Shown: positions 34,547 to 44,254, counted from the stretch's first letter. The stretch is 64,000 nucleotides of DNA from CAWUIH01 sp963922495 (GCA_963922495.1 CAWUIH010000001.1:76765-140764), one strand, 5' to 3'. Translations and numbers: made by a program. Notes: generated from the sequence alone by a model not told the origin.

Positions 34547-36793
34547 ATGCGCGCAGATACAAAAAATGCCAAAACTCTTCACCAAGTCACCAATGATTTA
34601 GCCGGTGAACTTAACGCGCTTGATGAAATGCTTGCAACGTTACCCTCGCAAGATTCTTCAGTAACTGCTTCAAGTGGTAGTATTGCTAAATCCGCTGCAC
34701 ATTTTTTGAAAGCATTATCCACAGTTGCGTCTATGAACATTACTGCTGGGCTGATACTGTCAACAATGTATCGTGGTGAGTTGATCCCTGAGCCATTGCG
34801 TGATTTGCAGAATCGGGCCAAAAAGTCATTCCGTATAAAAGTGAACATTGATAGCCGTTACAATTGTTCCATACCACTTGTTAAAACGCCTAAAGACTTT
34901 CTAGCTGCCATTTATTATCTATTTGCGATGATGAAAGTATTACAATCTAGTGGGGCGCATGCGACTATAGTTAACGAAGGCTATTCGAATCATGAGGGAT
35001 TTTTAGATCGTAAACCACGTACGCTGACAGCATTATCCATTCTATTTGTACAATTGATTCAGTACTTGCAGCAAAATTTTTCAGAGTTGCAGACACAGAA
35101 GCTCCAGCCGCAATATAAAAAAATATTTGCTGCTCTCCCAGAGGACATTAAAGAACATCGGATCACAGAACAGTTGAAAATTGTTCCGCGTTATAAAGAA
35201 AATCAGCTGGCCACACAGTTTAGTCGACTGAGTCAAGGCGATCAAAACGCCTATTTTAATAGTATCAGAAGCGATTCAAGACAACCACCATCGGAATCAG
35301 AGGGTATTAACCAGCCATTAAATTTTTGGCAAATTGCATTTGAAGCACATCGCCACGACCAAGAAGAAAGGTTTACTGCCCCCCTTGAATACTATGAACT
35401 GGGCCGCGCAGAAAGTCAGCGTAGAAAGGAGGCCAACCTGAATCGTGTTAGGAATACCCTAGCATTGGCTCCATTTTTTGACGTATTACAGGATTCTTTT
35501 TCATTGAGTTTTGCTGATTCAGTAAATGAAAATACCTTCGAAAATGGCCGAGAACGCTATTTATCCGATAAGAAGTCGCGTCTTGAGAAGATGAAATATG
35601 ACAATCCTCAGTTATCAAATGATGAAATAGACAGCTATTTTGCCAGGGTTACACCTCAGGCGCATTACTACCTAGGGCTGTTTTCAAAAATATATCAAGC
35701 GCTTGATAAAGAGCTTAAATTCAATAATACCCTACCTACGCTATCAAAAACTATTCATGAAACCGTTGCTGCTGCCAATAGGTTACCGCAACAGTGTGAA
35801 TTTTCTACGAATTGGGGGCTTTTGCAAGCGACAATTAATAAAGTTGATTATCGTATTACAGCAATTCGGACTCTGAAAAAAATTGCGCAACAATTGTCTC
35901 AATGTGATGATTCAAGATGTTATCAGGAAATCATCACAGCTATGGGTGATGCTGATTCAGTAGGTGACAACCATAGGAAAGTTGATTATCAAAAATTGCA
36001 CCGGCAGTTATCATTTAGGCAGCAACAGCAAACAATCGAAGTATCAAACAGGTCAAGAGAGCAAGTGATGAAAACCGCACTCAGTGGAGGGGTGATGGCC
36101 TTCGGTATGGGCATGGGTTATTGTTGGTTGCCGCTTGCTGTGGTAGGTGGTATATGGCTTGCACAACCCGGCTCCCCCAAAAGCTCCCCTCAGAATGATG
36201 ATATTGCTACTGAAAAACTTCAAGCATACAACTGTATTACGACTGCGATAGAAACTGAAACTCGCGCTCTCAATGGTATTGTAGGGAAAAAGGTTTTTGA
36301 GGACAAACATTTTATTCCCTTACCCTCCTCAAAAATCAATAAATTAACGCCCTCGAGCATCCGATATGGAGTATTTTTACAGTTAACTCGGCAGTACGTT
36401 AAATCAATTTTACAGCAAACTTTGTATCATCGTTCAAGTTGGTTTTATTTTTTTATGGACTATTTTACTAACTGTCCGACTTCGAAAATTCTTGATGTGC
36501 TTACCCCGCTCGCCAAAAGCCTTGAGTGCTTGCAGGTAAAAAATGTTGCAGGGCGTAGAAATTTCCAAAAGATATTGAATAAGGCAGAAAAAGATTTAAG
36601 CGGTATTAAAAACATTCAACCCTATATGCCGGGAATTCAATCGAATAATACCACTATTGCTGCTAGAGAAGGGACTAAAACTGGAAGACGTGTACACCGA
36701 CTATTTTCAATTTTTAAAAGTGCAACCTCCTCTTTTGTTAACATTGATCACAGAGATTCAGGCTCTGATACTACTGTCGCACCCTCCGCCTAA
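34547..36793 (+). CDS. Large orphan protein, mostly helical with one hydrophobic hairpin (748 aa)
   Basis: Not recognised. A long N-terminal region of about 500 residues is predicted by eye to be helical, with Glu/Lys/Gln-rich stretches, for example 270-350 (QRRKEANLNRVRN, KKSRLEKMKYDN). A Gly/Met-rich hydrophobic segment lies at about 510-541 (two short spans or a re-entrant hairpin), then a helical C-terminal part of about 200 residues with a Ser/Thr/Asp-rich tail. There is no signal peptide. No clear ribosome site precedes the ATG. Size, lack of paralogy to housekeeping families and composition fit a lineage-specific host-interaction protein; this is inference. Confidence 0.65.
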   Translation: MRADTKNAKTLHQVTNDLAGELNALDEMLATLPSQDSSVTASSGSIAKSAAHFLKALSTVASMNITAGLILSTMYRGELIPEPLRDLQNRAKKSFRIKVNIDSRYNCSIPLVKTPKDFLAAIYYLFAMMKVLQSSGAHATIVNEGYSNHEGFLDRKPRTLTALSILFVQLIQYLQQNFSELQTQKLQPQYKKIFAALPEDIKEHRITEQLKIVPRYKENQLATQFSRLSQGDQNAYFNSIRSDSRQPPSESEGINQPLNFWQIAFEAHRHDQEERFTAPLEYYELGRAESQRRKEANLNRVRNTLALAPFFDVLQDSFSLSFADSVNENTFENGRERYLSDKKSRLEKMKYDNPQLSNDEIDSYFARVTPQAHYYLGLFSKIYQALDKELKFNNTLPTLSKTIHETVAAANRLPQQCEFSTNWGLLQATINKVDYRITAIRTLKKIAQQLSQCDDSRCYQEIITAMGDADSVGDNHRKVDYQKLHRQLSFRQQQQTIEVSNRSREQVMKTALSGGVMAFGMGMGYCWLPLAVVGGIWLAQPGSPKSSPQNDDIATEKLQAYNCITTAIETETRALNGIVGKKVFEDKHFIPLPSSKINKLTPSSIRYGVFLQLTRQYVKSILQQTLYHRSSWFYFFMDYFTNCPTSKILDVLTPLAKSLECLQVKNVAGRRNFQKILNKAEKDLSGIKNIQPYMPGIQSNNTTIAAREGTKTGRRVHRLFSIFKSATSSFVNIDHRDSGSDTTVAPSA

Positions 36794-37109
36794 AAATATC
36801 TAGACCATAATTTAATCTTGCCTTAATGTATTTGCTTTAAAATAAAACAGCAGAGAGTGGGGTTGCTGCATAATACAGAATTTTGACCTAGAAAAAGCCG
36901 TTGAATGCCGTTAAATGGTGTAACCGATTGATTGAGATCGCGTAATACAAATTATCCCAGTCACTTTGTGGGTGACGAGAAGAATTTTTGTATAGCGAGA
37001 TGAATCAAGAGGGTGCCCCAGAAATTGTGATCCAGCTGCTTTTTCTAAATTTAAATCAATGATATAGGATAACTCCCGCAGGATACAGGGCCCAAATTAG
37101 GGGCGCATC
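36794..37109. other. Gap containing a full copy of the dispersed element
   Basis: The 316 bp between the 748-aa and 679-aa genes is mainly occupied by copy C of the palindromic element (36887-37049). The remaining 60 bp lead to a ribosome site (AGGGG) for the next gene. Nothing else is seen. Confidence 0.6.
36887..37049 (-). repeat. Full copy of the dispersed palindromic element (copy C, inverted)
   Basis: A 163-bp element with termini CCTAGAAAAAGCCGTTGAA and CCAGCTGCTTTTTCTAAA. Read on the minus strand it aligns end to end with copy A: TTGATTCATCTCGCTATAC in the left arm, TTCTTCTCGTCACC at the centre, CAATCGGTTACACCATTTAA in the right arm. Internal inverted repeats would fold it into a long hairpin. 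Confidence 0.85.
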
Positions 37110-39149
37110 ATGAAACGACCTGCTAAGTCAACGCAAAATCCACGCTCGCTTAATACGATATTCTCATCTCCAGAAATTAAATTAGCCTTCAAGGACGCGA
37201 TTGAAGACTACCAATTGCAACGATTGCAAAAAGAGGATAAGCATGAAGCAATTGCGGCAGTACCTAAACTGTTGCTAGTGGAATCGTCTCGATATAATCT
37301 AGAAAATATTTCCAAAGAAATCGATGCGACTGTTCGATCTGCTAGCGAAGGATGGGATGCCTTGTTTAATATGCCAAACGAGGAGGCAAGCACCCTCGCT
37401 GAAGAGGTGGATAAACGTAAAAACCAAGACCCATTTACGCAACATGTCACTCAAGACCCTGCATTATTTACTGCAGAATATGGTATTGCTATGCTTGCTG
37501 GAGTGGTGCGTCGGTTATTTCAAACAGTTCGTGACACCAACCATCAATATGTTGACTTTCTATTGATGCAAATGTTGCGCTTGGATGAGAGCTTAAGAAA
37601 ATTTCGTACGAAAATGGGATTGACTGTTCTTGAGGCTGAGTCGCAAAAACAACGCCATTTGAAACTGTTGCATAATCATGGCAGTCATTTACCAACTGTA
37701 ACGTTACTGGGACGTTCAATAATTCGTGGTTTGTTTGGCCCTAAAAATTCATCGGTGAGTGTTCAGAAAACAAAAAAAAAACTTAACCAAAAACAGTTAA
37801 ATGGCTGGACAACGCAATACCGAGATCAAATATTACGCATTATACGATTGCAATTAAGCTTTACTCGGTATGAAGCAGAAGACAAAGACTCAGCCCTCAA
37901 AAAATCGATCATAGAGAAACAAAAGCGCTTAGTTTCTGGATTGAGTTCAATTTATCAGGGTAGTCGTCGCTATACGAAATTTTTTGGACTATTGCTTTTT
38001 GCAGCAGACGCAGTAACTAGTGCGGCTGAGATTTCTGCCACAGGGACAGGGCTCGTTTTTGGGTTGCCTTTGCTGCCGGTTTTGTTGTATGCCGTGAGCC
38101 GCGCTTTTAGCAAAAAACCCTCAGAAAAAGCATTAAAAAAACAACTAATTTTGGAGTCGAGCATTACCACGATCGCTATTAATAAGACATTTGATGTGTT
38201 TGACGACATGCTTAAAGCACAGTTGAGTTGCTTCGATCGAATCATTAAACCATTTCATAGGCAGATACCGGGAACTACTATTGGGAATGGATTATTTGCA
38301 AATATGAATGTGGTACCCAGTGATCAAAGCTATATTAGCCTTCATAAATTTAGGCGTTGTACAGTTTCAGCGATATCAAACGTTGTCAGTGGTGTGATGC
38401 TGGTGCAATCGGTATATCGCCCGTTGATGTTGTTTACTCAGTATTTGGGATCAGGTGCATTAGTTGGCCCCCTAGCTGTACCCATTACACTGGGAATTGG
38501 CTTGGGAATTGGTTTGGTGATGATGATTTATGGAGTTTCTGCCATTATCAATGCTAAAAAACCTTCACAGCAGCTGAAAGATAGCATGACTAAACTATCT
38601 GAACTTGAGCAACGTAATTGCTATTTAGAGCAACGGATACAAAAAATTTATCATGACATGAAACAAAGGCCCGATGTCACTCCAGAGTTATTATCAGCGT
38701 TTAAGCCACTTACGTGTGATATGTCCGAACGTTTTTATTCTCGCTTTGATACGACACCCGCTACTCATCTAACTTACACAAAAAAAAGTTTAAACAGAGT
38801 TTGGTTTGGTGTCATGGGGGCCGCTATGGGTGCTTCACTAACAAAAATTATTTTTGGTGTCGGTGGAATGATCGCTATTTCCAATCCAATTGCTTTTATT
38901 GCTTTATTGGTTGTGTCAGGAGTGGTTCTGGGAGCTTTTAAAGCCTATGAATATCATAGCCGTAAAATGGATCATAACGAAAAATCACGTACAAAACATA
39001 TAGTGACGCGCCTGCATGGGGCAAAAAAATATAACAAATTTCTCAAAAAGCAGTTTGTTCATAAAGCCAAAATGATCAATGCATTTGCCAAAGCCAGCTC
39101 AAGCGTAGATTTCAATGACTGCAAGACTGGGTTCGCGGTTTCTCGATAA
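37110..39149 (+). CDS. Large orphan membrane protein with three hydrophobic hairpins (679 aa)
   Basis: Not recognised. A helical, charged N-terminal region of about 290 residues precedes three hydrophobic blocks at about 291-332, 419-480 and 564-610, each long enough for two spans. The first two are followed by similar segments (SKKPSEKALKKQL and AKKPSQQLKDSMTKL) and further helix, suggesting an internal repeat of hairpin plus helical module. The C-terminus is basic and ends FAVSR. There is no signal peptide. The ribosome site AGGGG lies 7 nt before the ATG. The architecture resembles membrane-remodelling or effector proteins but no family is identifiable. Confidence 0.65.
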   Translation: MKRPAKSTQNPRSLNTIFSSPEIKLAFKDAIEDYQLQRLQKEDKHEAIAAVPKLLLVESSRYNLENISKEIDATVRSASEGWDALFNMPNEEASTLAEEVDKRKNQDPFTQHVTQDPALFTAEYGIAMLAGVVRRLFQTVRDTNHQYVDFLLMQMLRLDESLRKFRTKMGLTVLEAESQKQRHLKLLHNHGSHLPTVTLLGRSIIRGLFGPKNSSVSVQKTKKKLNQKQLNGWTTQYRDQILRIIRLQLSFTRYEAEDKDSALKKSIIEKQKRLVSGLSSIYQGSRRYTKFFGLLLFAADAVTSAAEISATGTGLVFGLPLLPVLLYAVSRAFSKKPSEKALKKQLILESSITTIAINKTFDVFDDMLKAQLSCFDRIIKPFHRQIPGTTIGNGLFANMNVVPSDQSYISLHKFRRCTVSAISNVVSGVMLVQSVYRPLMLFTQYLGSGALVGPLAVPITLGIGLGIGLVMMIYGVSAIINAKKPSQQLKDSMTKLSELEQRNCYLEQRIQKIYHDMKQRPDVTPELLSAFKPLTCDMSERFYSRFDTTPATHLTYTKKSLNRVWFGVMGAAMGASLTKIIFGVGGMIAISNPIAFIALLVVSGVVLGAFKAYEYHSRKMDHNEKSRTKHIVTRLHGAKKYNKFLKKQFVHKAKMINAFAKASSSVDFNDCKTGFAVSR

Positions 39150-39267
39150 TAACAAGCGGGCCCATTCCCTTCGCTTTTATTTTTGCCGTTTACGTAGGGG
39201 TGGCGTATTCTTATCTTTATTTTACGTTCTCAAGTTTTTGCAAGGGCGATAATCTCGTCCCAAAAAC

Positions 39268-39282
39268 GCTGCTTTTTCTAGG
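39268..39282. repeat. End relic of the dispersed element (copy G)
   Basis: GCTGCTTTTTCTAGG followed by ATTATTGG matches the right terminus and outer flank of the full element. The interior is not recognisable. It lies in the 193-bp gap between the convergent 679-aa gene and rph. Confidence 0.4.
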
Positions 39283-39342
39283 ATTATTGGATCTGCGTTG
39301 GGTAAAATGATCAGTACTGTAGCAATTGAGTGAAAATAAATT

Positions 39343-40059
39343 CTAGCTTAGTGCTTGTTTTTGTTTTTCAATTACATCGTTGATACCTTGTTTGGCAAGT
39401 TGTAATAGGGTTTGTAGTTCTTCAAAAGAAAAAGCAGCATTTTCTGCCGTTCCTTGAATTTCAATGAATTGATTTTCATCGGTCATGACAATATTCATAT
39501 CCGTCTCTGCGGTAGAATCGAGGACATAATCTAAATCTAAAATAGGCTTACCATTGTGAATGCCCACTGAGATGGCGCCAACAAAATGACGCAGTGGATC
39601 CGTCTTCAGAATGCCTTGATGTTGTAAGTGACGCAGTGCGTCAATCACTGCGACGCACCCGCCATTGATAGCGGCAGTTCGCGTGCCACCATCTGCTTGG
39701 ATGACGTCACAATCGACCACGATAGTAAACGCACCGAGTTTTTTTAGATCGAGCATGGCACGTAAAGAGCGTCCGATAAGACGTTGGATTTCTTGTGTAC
39801 GTCCCGATTGTTTGCCTTTAGCAGCTTCACGATGAATGCGTTCGTGGGTTGACCGGGGTAACATGCCGTATTCAGCAGTAAGCCATCCGCCTTGATGTTT
39901 GTCTTTCATCCACCGAGGCACCCCTTCCAGGATACTGACAGTACAGAGTACTCGGGTGTGTCCCATGGAAACTAGTACAGAACCTTCGGCATGTTGGGTG
40001 TAATTTCTCTGAAAATGTAAATCGCGTAATACGTTTTGTGCTCGTTGACGTTGTTGCAT
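39343..40059 (-). CDS. rph: Ribonuclease PH
   Basis: Phosphorolytic 3'-5' exoribonuclease trimming tRNA 3' ends. Typical segments are GSVLVSMGHTRVLCTVS, GWLTAEYGMLPRSTHERI, the phosphate-site region SGRTQEIQRLIGRSLRA and CDVIQADGGTRTAAINGG. Length 238 is normal and the protein is intact. A ribosome site (GAGG, about 6 nt) precedes the ATG. It is divergent from yicC, a conserved arrangement in gammaproteobacteria. Confidence 0.96.
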   Translation of the reverse strand: MQQRQRAQNVLRDLHFQRNYTQHAEGSVLVSMGHTRVLCTVSILEGVPRWMKDKHQGGWLTAEYGMLPRSTHERIHREAAKGKQSGRTQEIQRLIGRSLRAMLDLKKLGAFTIVVDCDVIQADGGTRTAAINGGCVAVIDALRHLQHQGILKTDPLRHFVGAISVGIHNGKPILDLDYVLDSTAETDMNIVMTDENQFIEIQGTAENAAFSFEELQTLLQLAKQGINDVIEKQKQALS

Positions 40060-40192
40060 GTCAGCCTCGTTGAACTTTTAAAGAGACAACACATATATCA
40101 TAAATCCACCATAGGTATAAGAGCCTATGCTGCAGGGTTGTTTAGCTGTGTTATGATAAGAGTTACTGATTTTATGCCAACAGGTTTGCTTA

Positions 40193-41074
40193 ATGATTCA
40201 TAGTATGACTGCTTTTGCGCGGTGTATGCGTTCTGAAAATTGGGGTGTGCTGACTTGGGAGTTGCGTACAGCCAATCATCGGTTTTTGGAGATAATAATT
40301 CGTTGTCCCGAAGTATTGCGTGAGCTTGAAGTGGAGATGCGCGATACCGTCAAAAAGCATATCAAGCGCGGTAAGTTGGAAGCGAGCCTGAATTACTTGC
40401 CTGGAGCAGCAGCACCACTGGAAATGACAGTGAATTCCAGTGTAGTGCGCCAGCTGGCAAGTGCTCAAGCTGAAGTAGCTAAGATGTTTCCTTCCAATCA
40501 GATCAATACGCTTGATATTTTAGCATGGCCAGGTGTGCTGCAAAATTTGCAAAAAAGTTCTGTTAGTATGCAGACAGCAGCATTGGAATTATTGAACGAA
40601 GCGTTGCAACACTGTTTAGTGAGTAGGGCACGAGAAGGCGAGAGCATTAAACAATTTATGTTGGCGAGATTGCAATCTATAAAAACGCAAATAGCATCGA
40701 TAGAAATACAAATTCCACATACGATTAAAAATTACCAAGCAAAGATTGCAAATCGTTTTAATGAGTATGCTAGGTTAGCTGAAAAAAACACGGTAATTAA
40801 CGAAGAGCGTTTAGAGCAAGAAATTTTGTGGTTAGTGCAGAAAGGTGATATCAGTGAGGAATTGCAACGACTTAAAACACATGTCTCAGAAGCAGAACGA
40901 GTTATTATGGAAGGTGGTGTAGTCGGGCGGCGAATAGATTTTTTGATGCAGGAATTAAACAGAGAAGCAAACACCTTGGGCAGTAAATCAAGCGATTGCA
41001 CTATTTCACAAGCAGCAGTTGAGCTGAAGGTATTAATTGAGCAAACTAGAGAGCAGGTGCAGAATATTGAGTGA
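40193..41074 (+). CDS. yicC: YicC-family endoribonuclease
   Basis: YicC-like protein of 293 residues. The N-terminal MIHSMTAFARCM matches the family start MxxSMTAFAR, followed by WELRTANHRFLEIIIRCPE. The C-terminal DUF1732 part shows ISEELQRLKTHVSEAERVI, GRRIDFLMQELNREANTLGSK and the end segment VELKVLIEQTREQVQNIE. E. coli YicC is reported to act as an RNase. Divergent from rph and overlapping gmk by 8 bp, it probably heads the yicC-gmk-rpoZ-spoT transcript. Confidence 0.93.
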   Translation: MIHSMTAFARCMRSENWGVLTWELRTANHRFLEIIIRCPEVLRELEVEMRDTVKKHIKRGKLEASLNYLPGAAAPLEMTVNSSVVRQLASAQAEVAKMFPSNQINTLDILAWPGVLQNLQKSSVSMQTAALELLNEALQHCLVSRAREGESIKQFMLARLQSIKTQIASIEIQIPHTIKNYQAKIANRFNEYARLAEKNTVINEERLEQEILWLVQKGDISEELQRLKTHVSEAERVIMEGGVVGRRIDFLMQELNREANTLGSKSSDCTISQAAVELKVLIEQTREQVQNIE

Positions 41075-41696
41075 CAATCATAAGGCGAATTTGTTTGTTG
41101 TGTCAGCACCCTCAGGTGCTGGTAAAACTAGCTTAGTGCGTGCGTTAGTTACTAAAGCAAGCGATATTACTATCTCTGTTTCACATACCACGCGCGCGCC
41201 ACGTCCAAATGATCATGAAGGTAAAGATTATTTCTTCATTAATAAATTGCGCTTTCAGCAAATGATAGCCGCCAAGGAGTTTCTAGAACACGCCGCCATT
41301 TATGGTCATCATTACGGCACTGAGAAAGCTTGGGTTATGGAACAATTGCGAATTGGAAATGATGTTGTTTTAGAAATCGATTGGCAAGGCGCACGCCAAA
41401 TCCGCCAACTTTTTCCGCCAGCCTTGCTAATTTTTATATTACCGCCCTCTGCTGCAGTACTGCGGCAGCGTTTAATTGCCAGAGGTCAGGATGACATCGA
41501 AGTGATCGAAAAGCGGTTGTCATTAGCGCAACAGGAAATGGCGCATTATCGAGAATTTGATTACCTAGTGGTTAATGATGATTTTGACCATGCCGTTTTG
41601 GATTTGGTTTCTATCGTGCATGCCGAACGCTTGCAAACGAATGTGCAGCAACAAAAGCTTCGTTCAGTGCTGGCAGAACTAACGAAAAAGCAGTAA
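41067..41696 (+). CDS. gmk: Guanylate kinase Gmk (TTG start)
   Basis: Phosphorylates GMP to GDP. The P-loop SGAGKT is at 16-21, then SVSHTTRAPRPNDHEGKDYFF (GMP binding) and VLEIDWQGARQIR. The best start is TTG at 41067, giving MSDNHKANLFVVSAPSG: AGGTG lies 7 nt upstream and no ATG is in frame near this point. It overlaps the yicC stop by 8 bp, implying coupled translation. Length 209 is normal. It supplies guanine nucleotides upstream of the spoT gene product. Confidence 0.95.
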   Translation: MSDNHKANLFVVSAPSGAGKTSLVRALVTKASDITISVSHTTRAPRPNDHEGKDYFFINKLRFQQMIAAKEFLEHAAIYGHHYGTEKAWVMEQLRIGNDVVLEIDWQGARQIRQLFPPALLIFILPPSAAVLRQRLIARGQDDIEVIEKRLSLAQQEMAHYREFDYLVVNDDFDHAVLDLVSIVHAERLQTNVQQQKLRSVLAELTKKQ

Positions 41697-41736
41697 TATC
41701 TTATGTTGGTCCAAAAAACAAAGAGGCTTGACTGGC

Positions 41737-42027
41737 ATGGCACGAGTTACTGTGGAAGATTGTTTGCAACATGTTGAAAATAGATTCGATTTAGTATTAA
41801 AAGCAGCAAAACGTGCGCATCTGCTTGAGATGGGTGGCGCGGAAGCAATGGTTGAATTAGATAATGATAAACCCGCTGTGATTGCGTTGCGTGAGATCGC
41901 TGCGGGTTTTGACGTTACCAAAACAATTGCAGATAATGACGAATCCGAAGGCATATCTGAAAACATCCCTACTATTCTTGAGAGTGGCGCTGTCAAAGAC
42001 GACGATAAAGAAAATCCTGCCGGATAA
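41737..42027 (+). CDS. rpoZ: RNA polymerase omega subunit RpoZ
   Basis: Small RNA polymerase subunit aiding beta-prime folding and, in many proteobacteria, part of a ppGpp site. MARVTVEDCLQHVENRFDLVLKAAKRA is the family N-terminus, then ALREIAAG. I chose ATG 41737, with AGAGG 10 nt upstream; TTG at 41728 is too close to that site. The C-terminal 40 residues are acidic and variable. The gmk-rpoZ-spoT order is conserved. Confidence 0.95.
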   Translation: MARVTVEDCLQHVENRFDLVLKAAKRAHLLEMGGAEAMVELDNDKPAVIALREIAAGFDVTKTIADNDESEGISENIPTILESGAVKDDDKENPAG

Positions 42028-42077
42028 AGATGCTACGTGCTACCAGTTTAAGCTCGTTATCGGAATAGGAGTGCTCA

Positions 42078-44204
42078 ATGCGCCCGTTTAAACGATTGCG
42101 CCGCAAGCTGGACTATGTCGAAGCAGAGCATGTAGAAAAAATACACCGGGCTTATTTAGCCGCATTGGAAGCGCACCGTGGGCAGAAGCGTCGTACTGGT
42201 GAACCCTATATCAGCCATCCAGTAGCAGTGGCTTGCATTCTTGCTGACATGAAAATGGATTATCAAACTATTATGGCAGCATTGCTTCACGATGTAATTG
42301 AGGATACTGCGGTTGAAAAGCACGAAATAGCTGCAGAATTTGGCGATCAAGTGGCTGAATTAGTTGATGGTGTCAGCAAATTGACGCAAATTCAGTTTGT
42401 CAGTAGAGCGGAAGCACAGGCAGAAAACTTTCGTAAGATGGTGTTGGCGATGGCGCGAGATATTCGAGTGATCATTGTCAAACTAGCAGATCGATTGCAT
42501 AACATGCGTACATTGGGGTCGTTGCATTCTTTGAAGCGTCGCCGTATTGCACGCGAAACATTGGAAATTTTTGCGCCCTTGGCAAAAAGGCTAGGGATGC
42601 GCGATTTTTCTGTAGAGTTGGAAGAGCTCAGTTTTGCAGCAATGTATCCGGTACGTTATAATGTATTGAAAGAATCCGTGCGCTTGGCACGCGGTAATCG
42701 AAAAAAAATCCTCTCACTGATTGAAACCCGCTTAACCGAAGGTCTTAGTAAGAGCAATCTTCCCTCTTACACCTTAGCTGGTCGTGAAAAACATCTCTAC
42801 AGTATTTATCGCAAAATGAAAACAAAGCACATTCCATTTGGTGATATTATGGATGTTTATGCGTTTCGAATTATCGTAGATGATTTGGATTCTTGTTATC
42901 GTGTGCTTGGAATTATACATAATTTATTTAAACCAGTTCCTGAGCGCTTTAAAGATTACATAGCTATCCCTAAAGCCAACGGCTACCAGTCTTTGCATAC
43001 TACCTTGTTTGGTCCCTACGGACTGCCAATTGAAGTGCAAATACGTACTACTGAAATGGATCGCATGGCAACCAGTGGTATTGCAGCACATTGGCTATAC
43101 AAATCACTTGATCATCAATTGCCAGATTCACGTATTCGTGCCGAGCAGTGGGTAAAAAGCTTATTGGAAATGCAGGAAAAAGTGGTCAACCCACTAGAAT
43201 TTATAGAAAATGTAAAAATCGATTTATTTCGTGACGAGGTTTATGTTTTTACCCCAAAAGGCGACATTATGGAATTGCCAGCGGGAGCAACCGCTGTGGA
43301 TTTCGCTTACTCCGTTCATACCGATATTGGCAATAGCTGTATGGCGGTCAAAGTTGATCGACGCGTAGCGGCACTATCGACGCCATTGGTCAATGGTCAA
43401 ACTGTTGAGGTGATGACCTCCAATATTTCTCGGCCCAATCCCGCTTGGCTTGATTTTGTGGTGACTAGTAAAGCTAAAAACAGCATACGCCATTTTTTGA
43501 AAACGCAACGTCGTTCTGAATCGTTATCGCTTGGCAAACAGCTACTAAAGCAAGCATTGTTGGATCGTTCATACTCTTTGAAAAAATTGCCTGACACCAT
43601 TAAATCTCGCGTTGTAAAAGAAGCGCACTTAAAATCTTTTGAAGAATTATTAGAAAGTATCGGTTTGGGTGACCGTTTGCCAGTGATAGAAGCGCAGAGA
43701 ATTGTTTCCATCGCTAAAAAGTTGAATGCTGTGCCGAATGACCAACTACCAGAATCGACTGGGCCGATGCTAATTTGCGGTACTGAAGGCATGATGATTA
43801 ATTTGGCGCTGTGTTGTTGCCCCCTTCCGGGTGATCCGATTGTGGGAGTGATTGACAGTGGGCATGGTATCACCGTTCATTGGGAACGCTGTGGTCAAAT
43901 TACAAGATTACGTCGATATCCAGGCCGTGTGTTGCCATTGCGTTGGGCTGACAATGCTGTGGGTGAATTTCCCTCTTTTGTTCGCGCTTACATCATTAAT
44001 GAAATTGGGGTACTTGCTCGTATCACATCAGCAGTTGCGAATGCCAGTTCTAATATTGAAGATTTTAAAGTTGAAAAACGTGAAGATTTACATTACACCA
44101 TTGTTATGCGAATTACTGTAAAAAATCGCAAACATCTTGCGGATGTTATGCGGCATTTACGTCAAATAAAACATGTCATTCGCCTAACACGGCGTTTGAA
44201 ATAA
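42078..44204 (+). CDS. spoT: Bifunctional (p)ppGpp synthetase/hydrolase SpoT
   Basis: Stringent-response enzyme of 708 residues. The N-terminal HD hydrolase domain is intact (YISHP with His47; LLHDVIEDT with His71-Asp72 and Glu75-Asp76). The synthetase domain follows (DIMDVYAFRIIVDD, RFKDYIAIPKANGYQSLHT), then TGS (VYVFTPKGDIMELPAGATAVDFAYSVHTD), a middle helical/zinc-finger-like region with CCCPLPGDPIVG, and a C-terminal ACT domain. With both catalytic domains kept, it should make and degrade ppGpp. The ribosome site AGGAG is well placed. Confidence 0.96.
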   Translation: MRPFKRLRRKLDYVEAEHVEKIHRAYLAALEAHRGQKRRTGEPYISHPVAVACILADMKMDYQTIMAALLHDVIEDTAVEKHEIAAEFGDQVAELVDGVSKLTQIQFVSRAEAQAENFRKMVLAMARDIRVIIVKLADRLHNMRTLGSLHSLKRRRIARETLEIFAPLAKRLGMRDFSVELEELSFAAMYPVRYNVLKESVRLARGNRKKILSLIETRLTEGLSKSNLPSYTLAGREKHLYSIYRKMKTKHIPFGDIMDVYAFRIIVDDLDSCYRVLGIIHNLFKPVPERFKDYIAIPKANGYQSLHTTLFGPYGLPIEVQIRTTEMDRMATSGIAAHWLYKSLDHQLPDSRIRAEQWVKSLLEMQEKVVNPLEFIENVKIDLFRDEVYVFTPKGDIMELPAGATAVDFAYSVHTDIGNSCMAVKVDRRVAALSTPLVNGQTVEVMTSNISRPNPAWLDFVVTSKAKNSIRHFLKTQRRSESLSLGKQLLKQALLDRSYSLKKLPDTIKSRVVKEAHLKSFEELLESIGLGDRLPVIEAQRIVSIAKKLNAVPNDQLPESTGPMLICGTEGMMINLALCCCPLPGDPIVGVIDSGHGITVHWERCGQITRLRRYPGRVLPLRWADNAVGEFPSFVRAYIINEIGVLARITSAVANASSNIEDFKVEKREDLHYTIVMRITVKNRKHLADVMRHLRQIKHVIRLTRRLK

Positions 44205-44254
44205 TTCTTCTATGTTTTTTGCTGTTGTTATAAAAATTATTACTGGGGTCGTTG

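Noticed and set aside
40110..40129. CATAGG / CCTATG small hairpin between rph and yicC as a regulatory site
   Set aside because: Only a 6-bp stem with an 8-nt loop, within what chance would give; no further support.
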